A DNA stretch of 64,000 nt, from the NCBI RefSeq assembly GCF_028464145.1, contig NZ_JAQPCG010000002.1, forward strand, positions 186,001-250,000, written 5' to 3'. The stretch is from Maribacter sp. PR1. Its GTDB lineage: Bacteria; Bacteroidota; Bacteroidia; Flavobacteriales; Flavobacteriaceae. Shown here piece after piece: positions 7,777 through 17,229 of this stretch (the stretch's first letter is position 1; every line of letters starts with the position of its first letter). A program made the translations under genes and the position numbers. The notes below the pieces were generated by a model. That model did no database searches. It had not been told where the DNA came from and saw nothing but the letters and a program-made list of their open reading frames with translations.

Positions 7777-9099
7777 ATGGAACAAAAGAAAAACACACGC
7801 AGGAAATTTGTTAAACAAACGACGATGGCATCCGCGGGCATCGTTTTAGCCCCTTCCTTAAAGTCCAACGCCATGTACAATATCTTTAACGAAAAGAAAC
7901 TTAAAGTTGCCCTTGTAGGATGTGGAGGAAGAGGTTCCGGAGCGGCGAACCAGGCCCTACAGGCGGACGATAATATTGAATTAGTGGCTATGGCCGATGC
8001 TTTTGAGGACCGTTTGCTTACTAGCTACGATAACCTGTATGAGAAGTACAAGGATTCTGGCAAAGTCAAGGTAAAGGAGAAAAATAGGTTTGTGGGCTTT
8101 GATGCCTATAAAAAAGCCATCGATTTGGCCGATGTGGTCATTTTAGCGACCCCTCCGGGGTTTCGACCTACCCATTTTGCCTATGCCGTGGAACAAGGGA
8201 AGCATGTATTTATGGAAAAACCTGTGGCCACAGATGTTCCCGGTATTCAGAAAGTCTTAAAATATGCCCGAGAGGCAAGCAATAAAAACCTAAAGGTGGT
8301 CGTAGGGCTTCAAAGAAGATATCAGGAGAACTATTTGGCAGTGTTGGAACAAATTAAAAAGGGTGTCGTAGGAAAATTGGTCGGCGGCCAGGTGTATTGG
8401 AACAGTGCCGGGGTTTGGGTAAGGCCACGTAAACCGGAGTATACCGAATTGGAATATCAAATGCGAAATTGGTATTATTTCAATTGGCTTTGCGGTGACC
8501 ATATTTTGGAACAGCATATTCATAATATCGATGTGGCGAACTGGTTTTTGGATGAGTTTCCCGTTTCGGCCCAGGGTATGGGAGGAAGGCAGGTACGTAC
8601 CGGTAAGGAACATGGAGAAATATTCGACCACCATTTTGTAGAGTTTACCTATCCGAGCGGAGCGGTCATTTCCAGTCAATGTAGGCATCAACCGGGCACG
8701 TACAACCGAGTGGCAGAGCAGTTTCAGGGTACTAAGGGATTCGTGAATACCAATGATGCCGCTGCGGCATTGATCTATGACTTAGAAGGAAATGAAATTG
8801 CCAAATTGGAAAGTTCCGAAGGACATAATCCCTATCAGGAGGAGCATAATCGATTGTTCAAAGCTATTCGTGAAAATAGCGTCCTGAATAATGCAGAATA
8901 TGGAGCCAAAAGTACATTGACTGCCATCATGGGGAGAATGGCCACGTATAGCGGGGAGGTAATTACATGGGATGATGCCATAAAATCTACTCACCAGATA
9001 GTCCCAGATGAAATGACTTGGGATACGCCACCACCGGTAATGCCAAAACCAGATGGGTATTATGAAATCCCTACCCCGGGAAAAACAAAGGTTTTGTAG
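7777..9099 (+). CDS. Gfo/Idh/MocA family oxidoreductase, Tat-exported
   Basis: A 440-residue NAD(P)-dependent sugar or sugar-derivative oxidoreductase. The N-terminus has a Tat-type signal (NTRRKFVKQTTMASAG, residues 6-21). The Rossmann motif 'VALVGCGGRGSGAA' follows near residue 44, then 'VVILATPPGFRP' and 'GKHVFMEKPVATD', which carries the conserved EKP lysine, near 146-158. The C-terminal substrate domain has 'GDHILEQHIHNIDVANWFL'. Tat export suits an enzyme that carries tightly bound NAD to the periplasm. Partner genes suggest action on exported glycans, but the substrate is unknown. It is co-transcribed with the FGE-like gene. Confidence 0.9.
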   Translation: MEQKKNTRRKFVKQTTMASAGIVLAPSLKSNAMYNIFNEKKLKVALVGCGGRGSGAANQALQADDNIELVAMADAFEDRLLTSYDNLYEKYKDSGKVKVKEKNRFVGFDAYKKAIDLADVVILATPPGFRPTHFAYAVEQGKHVFMEKPVATDVPGIQKVLKYAREASNKNLKVVVGLQRRYQENYLAVLEQIKKGVVGKLVGGQVYWNSAGVWVRPRKPEYTELEYQMRNWYYFNWLCGDHILEQHIHNIDVANWFLDEFPVSAQGMGGRQVRTGKEHGEIFDHHFVEFTYPSGAVISSQCRHQPGTYNRVAEQFQGTKGFVNTNDAAAALIYDLEGNEIAKLESSEGHNPYQEEHNRLFKAIRENSVLNNAEYGAKSTLTAIMGRMATYSGEVITWDDAIKSTHQIVPDEMTWDTPPPVMPKPDGYYEIPTPGKTKVL

Positions 9100-9234
9100 A
9101 ATCTGATAAAAAAGGCTGCCCAGAATCATGAACTTATAAAAAGGACCGTTCCCAATGGTAATCCTTGGGCCTGACACTTTATTACCTCAAATGTTATGCT
9201 TAAATTTCTGTTCAAAATCAAACTAATTCAAAAA

Positions 9235-11850
9235 ATGAGTTCAAAAATTAAAGGGTACAAGGTCCTATGTACGACTCTTGTACTAACGTTGGCATGTGTA
9301 TTCCAAACCTGGGCACAGCAAGTTCCCTCTCCAAAAGATGTTTATGGTTTCCAGGTCGGGGATGATTATAAATTGGCAGATTATGCACAAATAGAGGATT
9401 ATCTAGGCAAGCTTGCCGCTGCTTCCAATCGGGTTCAAATCAAGGAAATAGGAACTACTGTTTTGGGGCGTAAGATGTATATCCTGTTCATTTCAAGTGA
9501 GGAAAACCTGGCCAACTTGGACAAATGGAAAGACATAAGTACCAAATTGGCCCGGGTTAAGGTTTCGGATAAAGAGGCCGTGCAACTTTCGGAAGAAGGC
9601 AAAGCGGTAGTATGGATAGATGGTGGGATGCACTCCACAGAGTTGGCCCACGGTCAAATGACTTCCGAGCTGGCGTATACCTTGGCTACTTCTGAGACAA
9701 CGGAAATGAAAAAAATCAGGGATAATGTCATTACTATTTTAATGCCGGTAATGAATCCCGACGGATTGGATATTGTGGTAGATTGGTATAGAAAGAACAT
9801 GGGTACCCCTTATGAGACCTCCCGCCCTCCAATTTTATATCATTATTATATGGGGCATGATAACAATAGGGATTGGTTCATGAATACCATGCCAGAAACC
9901 TATAATGTGACCAAGGTCATTTATAATGAGTGGTATCCACAGATTGTTTATAATCACCACCAATCTTCTCCTTCTTGGACTAAGATTTCCATACCACCTT
10001 ACGCGGATCCCGTAAACCCTAAAATACATCCTGCTATTACGGCAGGGGTAAGCGAAGTAGGTTCGGCCATGTCCAAACGATTTTCCTTGGAAGATATGCC
10101 CGGTGCCATTGCAGATAATTTCTATACCATGTTTTGGAATGGTGGTGGCCGTACGGTTCCTTATTACCATAATATGATAGGTATCCTAACGGAAACAGGA
10201 CATACGACACCTACGCCCAGATTTTATGATCCTGAAAAACTACCAAAAACAGTAGCGGGAAGCACCCCTACAGATGGTACGGATATAATGTATCCAGATC
10301 CTTGGAAAGGTGGGGAATCCCATTTTAGGGATGCGGTCGATTATATGCTGACTGCTACTTGGGCTACTTTGGACTTGGCAGCAGACCGCAAGAGTAATTA
10401 TCTGTACAACATTTATAAGATGGGAGCCTCCGCCATTGAGAAATCAAAAACTGAAGGCCCTTTTGCTTATGTTATCGGAAAGGATCAATGGGATGCATTT
10501 GAGTCGGTCAATTTGGTCAACGTACTCCTAAAAGGAGGGATAGAAATTGAAAAAGCGACCAAAAGCTTTACCATCGGCGATAGGAAATACGAAAAGGGTT
10601 CTTATATCATCTACGGAGGCCAAGCTTTTAGGCCCTATCTCATGGATCTGATGGAAAAACAGAACTACCCAACACGTTTTCAATATCCAGGAGGACCACC
10701 GGATACACCATACGACTTAGCGGGATGGACCCTGCCCATGCAGATGGGAGTTACCGTAGATAAGATAAAGGAGTCCTTTGACGTTTCTACCGAAAAGGTG
10801 ACAACAGTTGCAGGTTATTACGAAGGAGATGTAGATGGAAAAGCCTCGTTCGGATATGCCCTTAGTGCCAACTCCAATGCTGCTGTGATTGTTACCAATA
10901 AGGTCTTAAAAGCGGGTGGTAAGGCCTATAAAACAAAAGCATCCTTAAAAGTGGGGAAAACAACTTTGCCCGCTGGTTCTTACATCGTTTCTGGAGGGAG
11001 CGCATCCTTAGAGGAATTAGCTGATTCCTACGGATTAGAAATTATGGGGCTTTCGGATAAACCGGAAATTGAATTGACCAAAATTCACCTTCCCAAAGTG
11101 GGACTTTATAAATCGTGGGTATCCAATATGGATGAAGGATGGACACGTTTTGTGATGGATGAGTATGAATTTGAAATGGATACACTTCATGATAAGGATA
11201 TTCAAACCGTTGATTTATCGCAATATGATGCATTGATCATACCATCGCAACGACCAAAATCTATTTTACATGGACATACGAATTTGGAAATGCCAGAAAA
11301 GTTTACTGGAGGAATTGGGCTCGAAGGCTCCCTAGCCTTGAGCAAATATGTAAAGGCAGGTGGAACATTGATTGCCTTCGATGCAGCGAGCAACTATGTT
11401 ATTGAACAATTCGGGTTGCCTTTAAGCGATGCCACAGAAGGTGCCGATAGTAAAGAGTTTTTTATTCCCGGGTCCCTGATCAAGACAGGGATAGACACCA
11501 AACATCCTTTGGCCTTTGGTATGCAGGATACGGTAGCCGTTTCTTTTAACCGAAGTCGCGCTTTTAAAATTGACAAACAAAGTAAAAAAGGAGAAGGGGG
11601 CGAAGAAGATATTGAAGATGCCCCAGCACCGGAAGTTGAGGTAATTGCCAATTATGCCCCAAAGGATTTATTGATGAGCGGTTGGGCCATGGGCGAGGAT
11701 AAATACATTGCTAAAAAACCTGCTCTGGTAAAGGTAAGTTATGGGGAAGGTTCCGTGATTCTCTTTGCTTTTAGACCGCAATTTAGAGCGCAACCCCGTG
11801 GTACGTATAAACTAATATTCAATGCCTTATATGAGGGTGCTTCCGAATAA
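9235..11850 (+). CDS. Exported M14 family zinc carboxypeptidase-like metallopeptidase
   Basis: About 871 residues from the ATG at 9235. An ATG 39 bases upstream (9196) is open too, but the downstream one gives a normal signal peptide (MSSKIKGYKVLC to TWAQ). Zinc ligands follow the M14 pattern: 'GGMHSTE' (HxxE), the downstream 'YNHHQSS' histidine, and the catalytic glutamate in 'GILTETGHT'. The C-terminal third, including 'YDALIIPSQRP' and 'VKAGGTLIAFDAASNYVI', looks like the class I glutamine-amidotransferase-like domain that Bacteroidota attach to M14 peptidases. It would act in the periplasm or at the surface on peptides or peptide-bearing polymers. It ends at a strong terminator. Confidence 0.88.
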   Translation: MSSKIKGYKVLCTTLVLTLACVFQTWAQQVPSPKDVYGFQVGDDYKLADYAQIEDYLGKLAAASNRVQIKEIGTTVLGRKMYILFISSEENLANLDKWKDISTKLARVKVSDKEAVQLSEEGKAVVWIDGGMHSTELAHGQMTSELAYTLATSETTEMKKIRDNVITILMPVMNPDGLDIVVDWYRKNMGTPYETSRPPILYHYYMGHDNNRDWFMNTMPETYNVTKVIYNEWYPQIVYNHHQSSPSWTKISIPPYADPVNPKIHPAITAGVSEVGSAMSKRFSLEDMPGAIADNFYTMFWNGGGRTVPYYHNMIGILTETGHTTPTPRFYDPEKLPKTVAGSTPTDGTDIMYPDPWKGGESHFRDAVDYMLTATWATLDLAADRKSNYLYNIYKMGASAIEKSKTEGPFAYVIGKDQWDAFESVNLVNVLLKGGIEIEKATKSFTIGDRKYEKGSYIIYGGQAFRPYLMDLMEKQNYPTRFQYPGGPPDTPYDLAGWTLPMQMGVTVDKIKESFDVSTEKVTTVAGYYEGDVDGKASFGYALSANSNAAVIVTNKVLKAGGKAYKTKASLKVGKTTLPAGSYIVSGGSASLEELADSYGLEIMGLSDKPEIELTKIHLPKVGLYKSWVSNMDEGWTRFVMDEYEFEMDTLHDKDIQTVDLSQYDALIIPSQRPKSILHGHTNLEMPEKFTGGIGLEGSLALSKYVKAGGTLIAFDAASNYVIEQFGLPLSDATEGADSKEFFIPGSLIKTGIDTKHPLAFGMQDTVAVSFNRSRAFKIDKQSKKGEGGEEDIEDAPAPEVEVIANYAPKDLLMSGWAMGEDKYIAKKPALVKVSYGEGSVILFAFRPQFRAQPRGTYKLIFNALYEGASE

Positions 11851-11878
11851 GGATATAGATTAAATAAAGAAAACAAGT

Positions 11879-11910
11879 AGACCCACCTTAAATAGGTGGG
11901 TCTTTAGTTT
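11879..11910. terminator. Rho-independent terminator between convergent genes
   Basis: AGACCCACCT (11879-11888) pairs perfectly with AGGTGGGTCT (11894-11903) around a 5-base loop, followed by TTAGTTT. The reverse strand has a T-rich tail as well (from AAAGAAAAC), so it can serve both the peptidase gene and the convergent TauE/SafE gene. Confidence 0.85.
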
Positions 11911-11913
11911 ATA

Positions 11914-12651
11914 TTACCCCACCATAATCAATAAGGCACCTAAAGCTGTAAGGACCAAAATCATTTTTCTGAAAAATTCCTCATTAATTAATTTGATGAT
12001 GCGAATACCTACAAAGAAGCCCAAGAATATACCAGGCAACAATTTTACATTGAGAACCAAGGATTCCCAGGTAATGGTCTCCCAAACAAAGAAGTGAAAA
12101 GGAAGTTTTAAAACGTTTATAATTAAAAACAACCAAGCTGCCGTACCGATAAAGTGATTTTTTGGTAGGCGCATAGCCAAAAAGTAAATATTGGAAAAAG
12201 CTCCTGCTAAATTTCCGACCATTGTCGTAATTCCCGCAAGCGTACCAATGGAGCTCGAAAATGTCCAATGTGTAGGTACGGTTTTTATCTTTTTTCTGTC
12301 CCACCAATACATCATAAAAACCGTAATGATGATGATGACGGCCATCCCTATTCTAAAGAGACTCTCCGGGAGATCTTTTCCGATAAAAACACCTATGACC
12401 AACCCAAAGACCATCCAGGGTAATACCTTAAAAACATAGCTCCACTGGGTATGGCGATTGTAATAGATAACGGCAAATATATCGGCTAGAATTAAGAGCG
12501 GAACCACCATGCCCGTGGATTCCTTAGCGCCAAAAGCCAATGCCATAAACGTTACATTGATAACGGCAATACCTTTTATTCCGGCTTTTGACATCCCTAT
12601 CACAAAGGCGGCCAACGTAGCCAAAATCCAAGATGTTAAAGAAACTTCCAT
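11914..12651 (-). CDS. TauE/SafE (TSUP) family permease
   Basis: A 245-residue polytopic membrane protein with about eight hydrophobic segments. The TSUP pattern is clear: 'AAFVIGMSKAGIKGIAVINV' at the N-terminus (residues 14-33), the mid-protein 'GTLAGITTMVGNLAGAFSNIYFLAMRLPKNHFIGTAAW', and 'LLPGIFLGFFVGIRI' near the end. Members export or import small sulfur-containing or organic anions such as sulfite or sulfoacetate. A role in handling sulfate or sulfite released by the nearby sulfatase is possible, but rests only on proximity. It is divergent from the symporter gene, with 89 bp between their starts. Confidence 0.88.
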   Translation of the reverse strand: MEVSLTSWILATLAAFVIGMSKAGIKGIAVINVTFMALAFGAKESTGMVVPLLILADIFAVIYYNRHTQWSYVFKVLPWMVFGLVIGVFIGKDLPESLFRIGMAVIIIITVFMMYWWDRKKIKTVPTHWTFSSSIGTLAGITTMVGNLAGAFSNIYFLAMRLPKNHFIGTAAWLFLIINVLKLPFHFFVWETITWESLVLNVKLLPGIFLGFFVGIRIIKLINEEFFRKMILVLTALGALLIMVG

Positions 12652-12740
12652 GGTTCAAAGGTAATAGCCCAAAGGTTTTGGGCAAATCACAAAAGTATCT
12701 TAAAATATTATATCTTTAGAAGCTAACTAACAACCAAACT

Positions 12741-14552
12741 ATGGAATTAAGCACCCTCGACTACAGTTTTATAGTGGTCTTCTTCTCAATTGTCTTAGGG
12801 ATAGGAATTTATGTTTCGAAAAAATCGGGAAAGGATTCTTCGGAATTTTTTCTTTCAGGGCGAACCATGCCCTGGTGGTTACTTGGGCTGTCCATGGTCG
12901 CAACAACCTTTTCAACTGATACTCCCAATCTGGTAACGGATATTGTAAGGTCAACCGGTGTTTCGGGTAACTGGGTATGGTGGTGTTTTTTAATTACAGG
13001 TATGCTGACTGTTTTCGTTTATGCAAAACTATGGCGTAAATCCAATGTAAATACCGACTTGGAATTTTATGAAATGCGGTATGGGGGTAAACCTGCGAGC
13101 TTTTTAAGAAAGTTCAGGGCCATTTATCTTGGGGCTTTGTTCAATATCATCACCATGGCCTCAGTAACATTGGCTGCCATTAAAATAGGTGGAATCATGT
13201 TAGGCTTGGAACCTTGGGAAACCGTAGTGGGCGCAGGGCTTATTACTGTAATTTTCAGTGCCCTTGGAGGTTTTAAGGGAGTGGTCTATACCGACTTTCT
13301 CTTATTTTTTGTGGCTATGTCCGGTGCCATTGGGGCAGCCTACTATCTGGTCAACATTCCCGAAGTGGGAGGAATTACTGCCTTAATGGAAAATGAGAAT
13401 GTGACCAGTAAGCTTAATATTCTGCCGGATTTTGATAATACCCAAGTTCTGATAACCCTCTTTATTATTCCTATAGCCGTGCAATGGTGGAGCTCGTGGT
13501 ATCCAGGTGCGGAACCGGGCGGTGGAGGATATATTGCCCAAAGAATGTTGGCGGCAAAGGATGAGAATCACGCCATAGGGGCAACTTTCTTTTTTAATAT
13601 TATGCATTATGCATTACGCCCGTGGCCTTGGATTTTAGTAGCCTTGGCTTCTTTGGTGGTGTACCCTGATATTGCGAGTATTGCAGAGGCTTTTCCTAAT
13701 GTAGCGGAGAGCAAATTAGGTAATGACCTGGCTTATTCTGCGATGCTAACAAAGCTTCCGAGCGGTCTTTTAGGTGTTGTTTTAGCTTCTTTGATTGCTG
13801 CGTATATGAGCACCATTTCAACACAATTGAATTGGGGCTCTTCCTATATTGTTTTTGATTTTTACAAAAGACAAATAAATCCAGATGCTACTGAAAAGCA
13901 AATGGTAGCGGTAGGTAGGATTTCCACGGTAGTATTAATGGTTTTAAGTGCACTATTCGCTTTGACGCTTCAAAATGCCTTTGAAGTTTTTGATTTGTTG
14001 ATACAATTTGGTGCGGGTACAGGTCTGGTATTTATCCTTAGATGGTTTTGGTGGCGGATTAATGCTTGGAGTGAAATTACGGCTATGTTCGCATCAGGAA
14101 TCTTGGTGATTATGTTGGCAAAAACGGATTTAGGTACAATATTGTTCGCTCCTGAGACCGGAATATTCCCGGAATGGGCCAATTATCCATTCATCGTAGT
14201 TGTGACCACATCGATTTGGGTGCTCGTAACCTTATTGACACCACCCGAGTCCGATGAAACGCTAAGATCTTTCTATAAAAGAATTCAGCCCGGCGGACCA
14301 GGATGGAAAAAGGTGGTTGATAAATCTGTTGCGGATAATGAAGAAATCGTTAAACCAGGAGAGAAATGGAGTGTACCTCAGGGTATTACCGCCATGTTAT
14401 TGGGTATCACCCTAATTTACTCCATTATGTTCGCTACTGGGTATTGGATTTATGGAAGAACCACAAGTGCCCTAGTGCTATCCGTAATCGCCTTAGTTAC
14501 CGGATTTCTACTGATAAAGGCATGGGGACGAATGAAGGATAACATACTTTAA
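12741..14552 (+). CDS. Sodium:solute symporter (SSS family)
   Basis: A 603-residue protein with about 13-14 membrane segments and the SSS signature elements: 'FFLSGRTMPWWLLGLSMVATTFSTDTPNLV' (residues about 37-66), 'AALGGFKGVVYTDF'-like text near 178, and 'LIAAYMSTISTQLNWGSSYIVFDFYKR' (about 353-380), which holds the sodium-site Ser/Thr residues. The length suits sugar- or sialic-acid-type SSS proteins of Bacteroidota. It lies 10 bp upstream of the acyltransferase gene, so the two are probably co-transcribed. An imported amino sugar or sugar acid is a reasonable guess for substrate. Confidence 0.92.
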   Translation: MELSTLDYSFIVVFFSIVLGIGIYVSKKSGKDSSEFFLSGRTMPWWLLGLSMVATTFSTDTPNLVTDIVRSTGVSGNWVWWCFLITGMLTVFVYAKLWRKSNVNTDLEFYEMRYGGKPASFLRKFRAIYLGALFNIITMASVTLAAIKIGGIMLGLEPWETVVGAGLITVIFSALGGFKGVVYTDFLLFFVAMSGAIGAAYYLVNIPEVGGITALMENENVTSKLNILPDFDNTQVLITLFIIPIAVQWWSSWYPGAEPGGGGYIAQRMLAAKDENHAIGATFFFNIMHYALRPWPWILVALASLVVYPDIASIAEAFPNVAESKLGNDLAYSAMLTKLPSGLLGVVLASLIAAYMSTISTQLNWGSSYIVFDFYKRQINPDATEKQMVAVGRISTVVLMVLSALFALTLQNAFEVFDLLIQFGAGTGLVFILRWFWWRINAWSEITAMFASGILVIMLAKTDLGTILFAPETGIFPEWANYPFIVVVTTSIWVLVTLLTPPESDETLRSFYKRIQPGGPGWKKVVDKSVADNEEIVKPGEKWSVPQGITAMLLGITLIYSIMFATGYWIYGRTTSALVLSVIALVTGFLLIKAWGRMKDNIL

Positions 14553-14562
14553 AATCCGTAAT

Positions 14563-15648
14563 ATGAAAAATAGAATTCTTTCGGTCGATATATTTAGGGG
14601 AGCAACTATTTTGTTAATGGTTTTGGTGAATACACCGGGTACTTGGTCCAACGTATATGCCCCTTTTTTGCACGCGCAGTGGCACGGTTATACCCCAACA
14701 GATCTAGTGTTTCCTTTCTTCTTGTTCATTGTGGGAACATCTATTGTGTTCTCCTACCGGAATAAGGAAGTCAATTCCGGTACGTATAAGAAAATTATAA
14801 TTCGGACTTTAAAATTAATTGGATTAGGACTTTTTCTCGGAGCATTTTTAATCGAGTTTCCATTCTTTAAGGCATGGGAAAATATTCGTTTCCCGGGAGT
14901 GCTCCAACGTATAGGAGTCGTTTTCTTTTTTGCCTCTGTCCTATTCATCAATTTTAAATGGAAAACATTGCTAGGTATTGCGATTGGATTATTAGTGGGG
15001 TATTGGTTGTTGATGACCGTAATACCCGTGGAAGGCGTGGCATCCACCTTGGAAAGAGCGCCCAATAATTTTGCCAACTGGTTGGATGTAAAGGTTTTTG
15101 GTTCCCATAATTATAAAGCGGATTATGACCCTGAAGGACTATTGAGTACCATACCATCGATAGCAAGTTCACTATTAGGAATTTTTACAGGATTAATTCT
15201 TGTTTCCAAGCAGAAAAAAAAGGCAACATTGTTAATGGGTATTGGAGGTAGTCTTTTAATTGTTGGCCATGTTTGGGATTTGGTTTTTCCCATAAACAAA
15301 GCCTTATGGACCAGTAGTTTCGTATTGGTCACGGCTGGATGGGCCAATCTGGTCTTGGCTTTAATTTATTACATAACCGATGTAAAACAGATTAAGTTCG
15401 GTAGCATATTCAGATATGCAGGAGCCAACGCTATCATCATTTACTTTCTATCAAGTTTTATTGCCAAGGTCATGGGACAAATTAAAGTGGGTGACACATC
15501 ACTTCATGGATGGTTGTTTCAGAAAGTATACGTTCATGACGCCATTTCCTTGGAAATGTCCTCGCTATTATACGGCCTTACAGTGGTGGCGTTTTATAGT
15601 TTATTGGGATATATCCTGTATCAAAGGAAGATTTTCATTAAAGTATGA
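14563..15648 (+). CDS. HGSNAT/YeiB-like acyltransferase family membrane protein
   Basis: A 361-residue polytopic protein beginning 'RILSVDIFRGATILLMVLVNTPG', the typical start of the heparan-alpha-glucosaminide N-acetyltransferase-like (DUF5009/DUF1624) family. 'APFLHAQWHGYTPTDLVFPFFLFIVGTSI' carries the conserved histidine and the D-x-x-F-P-F-F motif, and 'FPGVLQRIGVVFF' follows near 107. About ten membrane segments are visible. The lysosomal relative acetylates terminal glucosamine across a membrane, so acylation of an amino sugar is a fair inference. The neighbouring SSS symporter may import the same compound. The stop codon overlaps the next start (ATGA). Confidence 0.88.
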   Translation: MKNRILSVDIFRGATILLMVLVNTPGTWSNVYAPFLHAQWHGYTPTDLVFPFFLFIVGTSIVFSYRNKEVNSGTYKKIIIRTLKLIGLGLFLGAFLIEFPFFKAWENIRFPGVLQRIGVVFFFASVLFINFKWKTLLGIAIGLLVGYWLLMTVIPVEGVASTLERAPNNFANWLDVKVFGSHNYKADYDPEGLLSTIPSIASSLLGIFTGLILVSKQKKKATLLMGIGGSLLIVGHVWDLVFPINKALWTSSFVLVTAGWANLVLALIYYITDVKQIKFGSIFRYAGANAIIIYFLSSFIAKVMGQIKVGDTSLHGWLFQKVYVHDAISLEMSSLLYGLTVVAFYSLLGYILYQRKIFIKV

Positions 15649-16214
15649 TGGTTTGGCATTGTTTCACCGAAAGGTTTTCTTTCCATCTATTTTTCCTCCT
15701 TTCCTTAATGACGTATACGGTCGTTGGGCAGGAGGATTACAAAGAAGGTCATGTGGTTACTTTAAAAGGGGATACTTTGTATGGTTTCGTTAGTGACCGA
15801 AAGCTTGGTGCATTCGGTGGAATTCATGACAAGATAAAATTTAGGGGAAAGCGACTAAAAAAGCGGTTTTCTCCCGATCAGGTCCTATCGTACAAAAAGG
15901 GGGATTCCATCTACAGGAGCTTAATTTTGGAAGGGGAGGCCGAATTTCTCCGTGTCGTATCCGAAGGATTCGTTTCCTTATATATGTATGAATTGCAGGA
16001 ACAAGGAGAAGAAATGGTATTGGACATCGCGTATCTGAAAAAAGAGAAGAACAGTGACTTGGTGCGTGCAGACCAAGGTTTATTGGGTTTAAAACGGAAA
16101 GTACTGACACGGTTTTTTGATGATTGTCCTCCTCTAGTGAAAAAGATTCGGGATAAGCAATTTAAGTACGCCTATCAATTAGTAGATTATTATAACGAGT
16201 GGAAGAAACGGTAA
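15645..16214 (+). CDS. Exported protein of unknown function, coupled to the acyltransferase
   Basis: 189 residues. The ATG at 15645 overlaps the stop of the upstream gene by 4 bases, indicating translational coupling. It has a signal-like N-terminus (residues about 1-28, cleaved after VVGQ) and then a basic, beta-rich domain starting 'EDYKEGHVVTLKGDTLYGFVSD'. This N-terminal block recurs in uncharacterised Bacteroidota secreted proteins, but I cannot assign a function. The C-terminus has a helical segment rich in Lys and Tyr. It overlaps the DUF2237 gene downstream by 16 bases. Confidence 0.7.
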   Translation: MMVWHCFTERFSFHLFFLLSLMTYTVVGQEDYKEGHVVTLKGDTLYGFVSDRKLGAFGGIHDKIKFRGKRLKKRFSPDQVLSYKKGDSIYRSLILEGEAEFLRVVSEGFVSLYMYELQEQGEEMVLDIAYLKKEKNSDLVRADQGLLGLKRKVLTRFFDDCPPLVKKIRDKQFKYAYQLVDYYNEWKKR

Positions 16215-16573
16215 AAAATGTTTTGGGAACGGCCTTAAGCGCTTGCTGCTATGAACCAAAGACCGGTTTCTATAGGGATGGGTTTTGTAAGACCGGAAAA
16301 GAGGATTCCGGTACACATGTGGTATGCGCCATAATGAGCAAGGAGTTTTTGGCCTATACCAAAACCATGGGCAATGATTTGTCTACACCAATTCCACATT
16401 GGAATTTTCCGGGCCTTAAGGAGGGAGTCAAATGGTGTCTGTGCATTACACGTTGGTTACAGGCGGAGAAAGCTGGTAAGGCCCCAAAAATAGTACTGGA
16501 GGGAACACACAGCAAGGCACTGGATTATACCACTTTGGAAGTTTTGCAGGCCTATGCGGTCGAAGAATCGTAA
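16199..16573 (+). CDS. DUF2237 family protein
   Basis: 124 residues starting at GTG (16199), 16 bases inside the previous gene. The family motif begins only eight residues in ('NVLGTALSACCYEPKTGFYRDGFCKT'), which supports this non-ATG start. Other conserved blocks are 'DSGTHVVCAIMSKEFL', 'GNDLSTPIPHWNFPGL', 'WCLCITRWLQA' and 'TLEVLQAY'. Several conserved cysteines suggest metal or redox chemistry, but the function is not established. It is the last gene of the symporter-acyltransferase chain and converges on riboflavin synthase with an 11-bp gap. Confidence 0.88.
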   Translation: MEETVKNVLGTALSACCYEPKTGFYRDGFCKTGKEDSGTHVVCAIMSKEFLAYTKTMGNDLSTPIPHWNFPGLKEGVKWCLCITRWLQAEKAGKAPKIVLEGTHSKALDYTTLEVLQAYAVEES

Positions 16574-16583
16574 AAATATCGTG

Positions 16584-17171
16584 TTACGAACCTTGCATCA
16601 ATTTGGCCACATACTTACCAATAACATCGAATTCCAGATTGACCACCGTTCCTGCTTTGTAGGTGTTAAAACGGGTGTTTTCATACGTATATGGAATTAT
16701 GGCAACATCAAAAGTAGTTCTTCCGGAATTCACAACAGTTAAACTGGTACCATCAATGGTGATAGAACCTTTTTCAATAGTCGGGTTTCCATTGGCAGCA
16801 TCATAGGAGAATGAAAATATCCAGCTTCCATTCGCTTCCCTGACATTAGTACACAAACCTGTTTGATCCACGTGGCCCTGAACAATATGTCCGTCCAACC
16901 GAGAACCCATAATCATCGCACGTTCTAAATTAATGGAGTCACCAATTTTTAAATCACCAAGATTTGTTTTCTTTAAAGTTTCGGAAATGGCCGTTACCGT
17001 ATAGGTGTCCCCGGAGATTTCAACGACGGTAAGACACACCCCATTATGTGCTACACTCTGGTCTATTTGAAGTTCAGAAGTAATGCTGGACTTTACGGTC
17101 AAATCTAAGTTCCCTCCGGTAGTTTCCAATTGGGTAACGGTACCTAATGTTTCAATGATTCCGGTAAACAT
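16584..17171 (-). CDS. ribE: Riboflavin synthase, alpha subunit
   Basis: 195 residues, the usual length. It catalyses dismutation of two 6,7-dimethyl-8-ribityllumazine molecules to riboflavin. The start 'MFTGIIETLGTV' is diagnostic, and the two lumazine-binding repeats are visible: 'SVAHNGVCLTVVEI' (about 39-52) and 'GHIVQGHVDQTG' with 'ITIDGTSLTVVN' in the second half. It stands alone and is divergent from pdxA, with 58 bp between starts. No FMN riboswitch was seen. Confidence 0.97.
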   Translation of the reverse strand: MFTGIIETLGTVTQLETTGGNLDLTVKSSITSELQIDQSVAHNGVCLTVVEISGDTYTVTAISETLKKTNLGDLKIGDSINLERAMIMGSRLDGHIVQGHVDQTGLCTNVREANGSWIFSFSYDAANGNPTIEKGSITIDGTSLTVVNSGRTTFDVAIIPYTYENTRFNTYKAGTVVNLEFDVIGKYVAKLMQGS

Positions 17172-17229
17172 GTGTCGTTTTATTTAAGTAATTTTGAAGA
17201 TTATATTAGAAAACAAAGGTACATATATA

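Noticed and set aside
17194-17229. Extended pdxA start at TTG 17194
   Set aside because: It adds 12 residues not found in the family, and ATG 17230 fits better.
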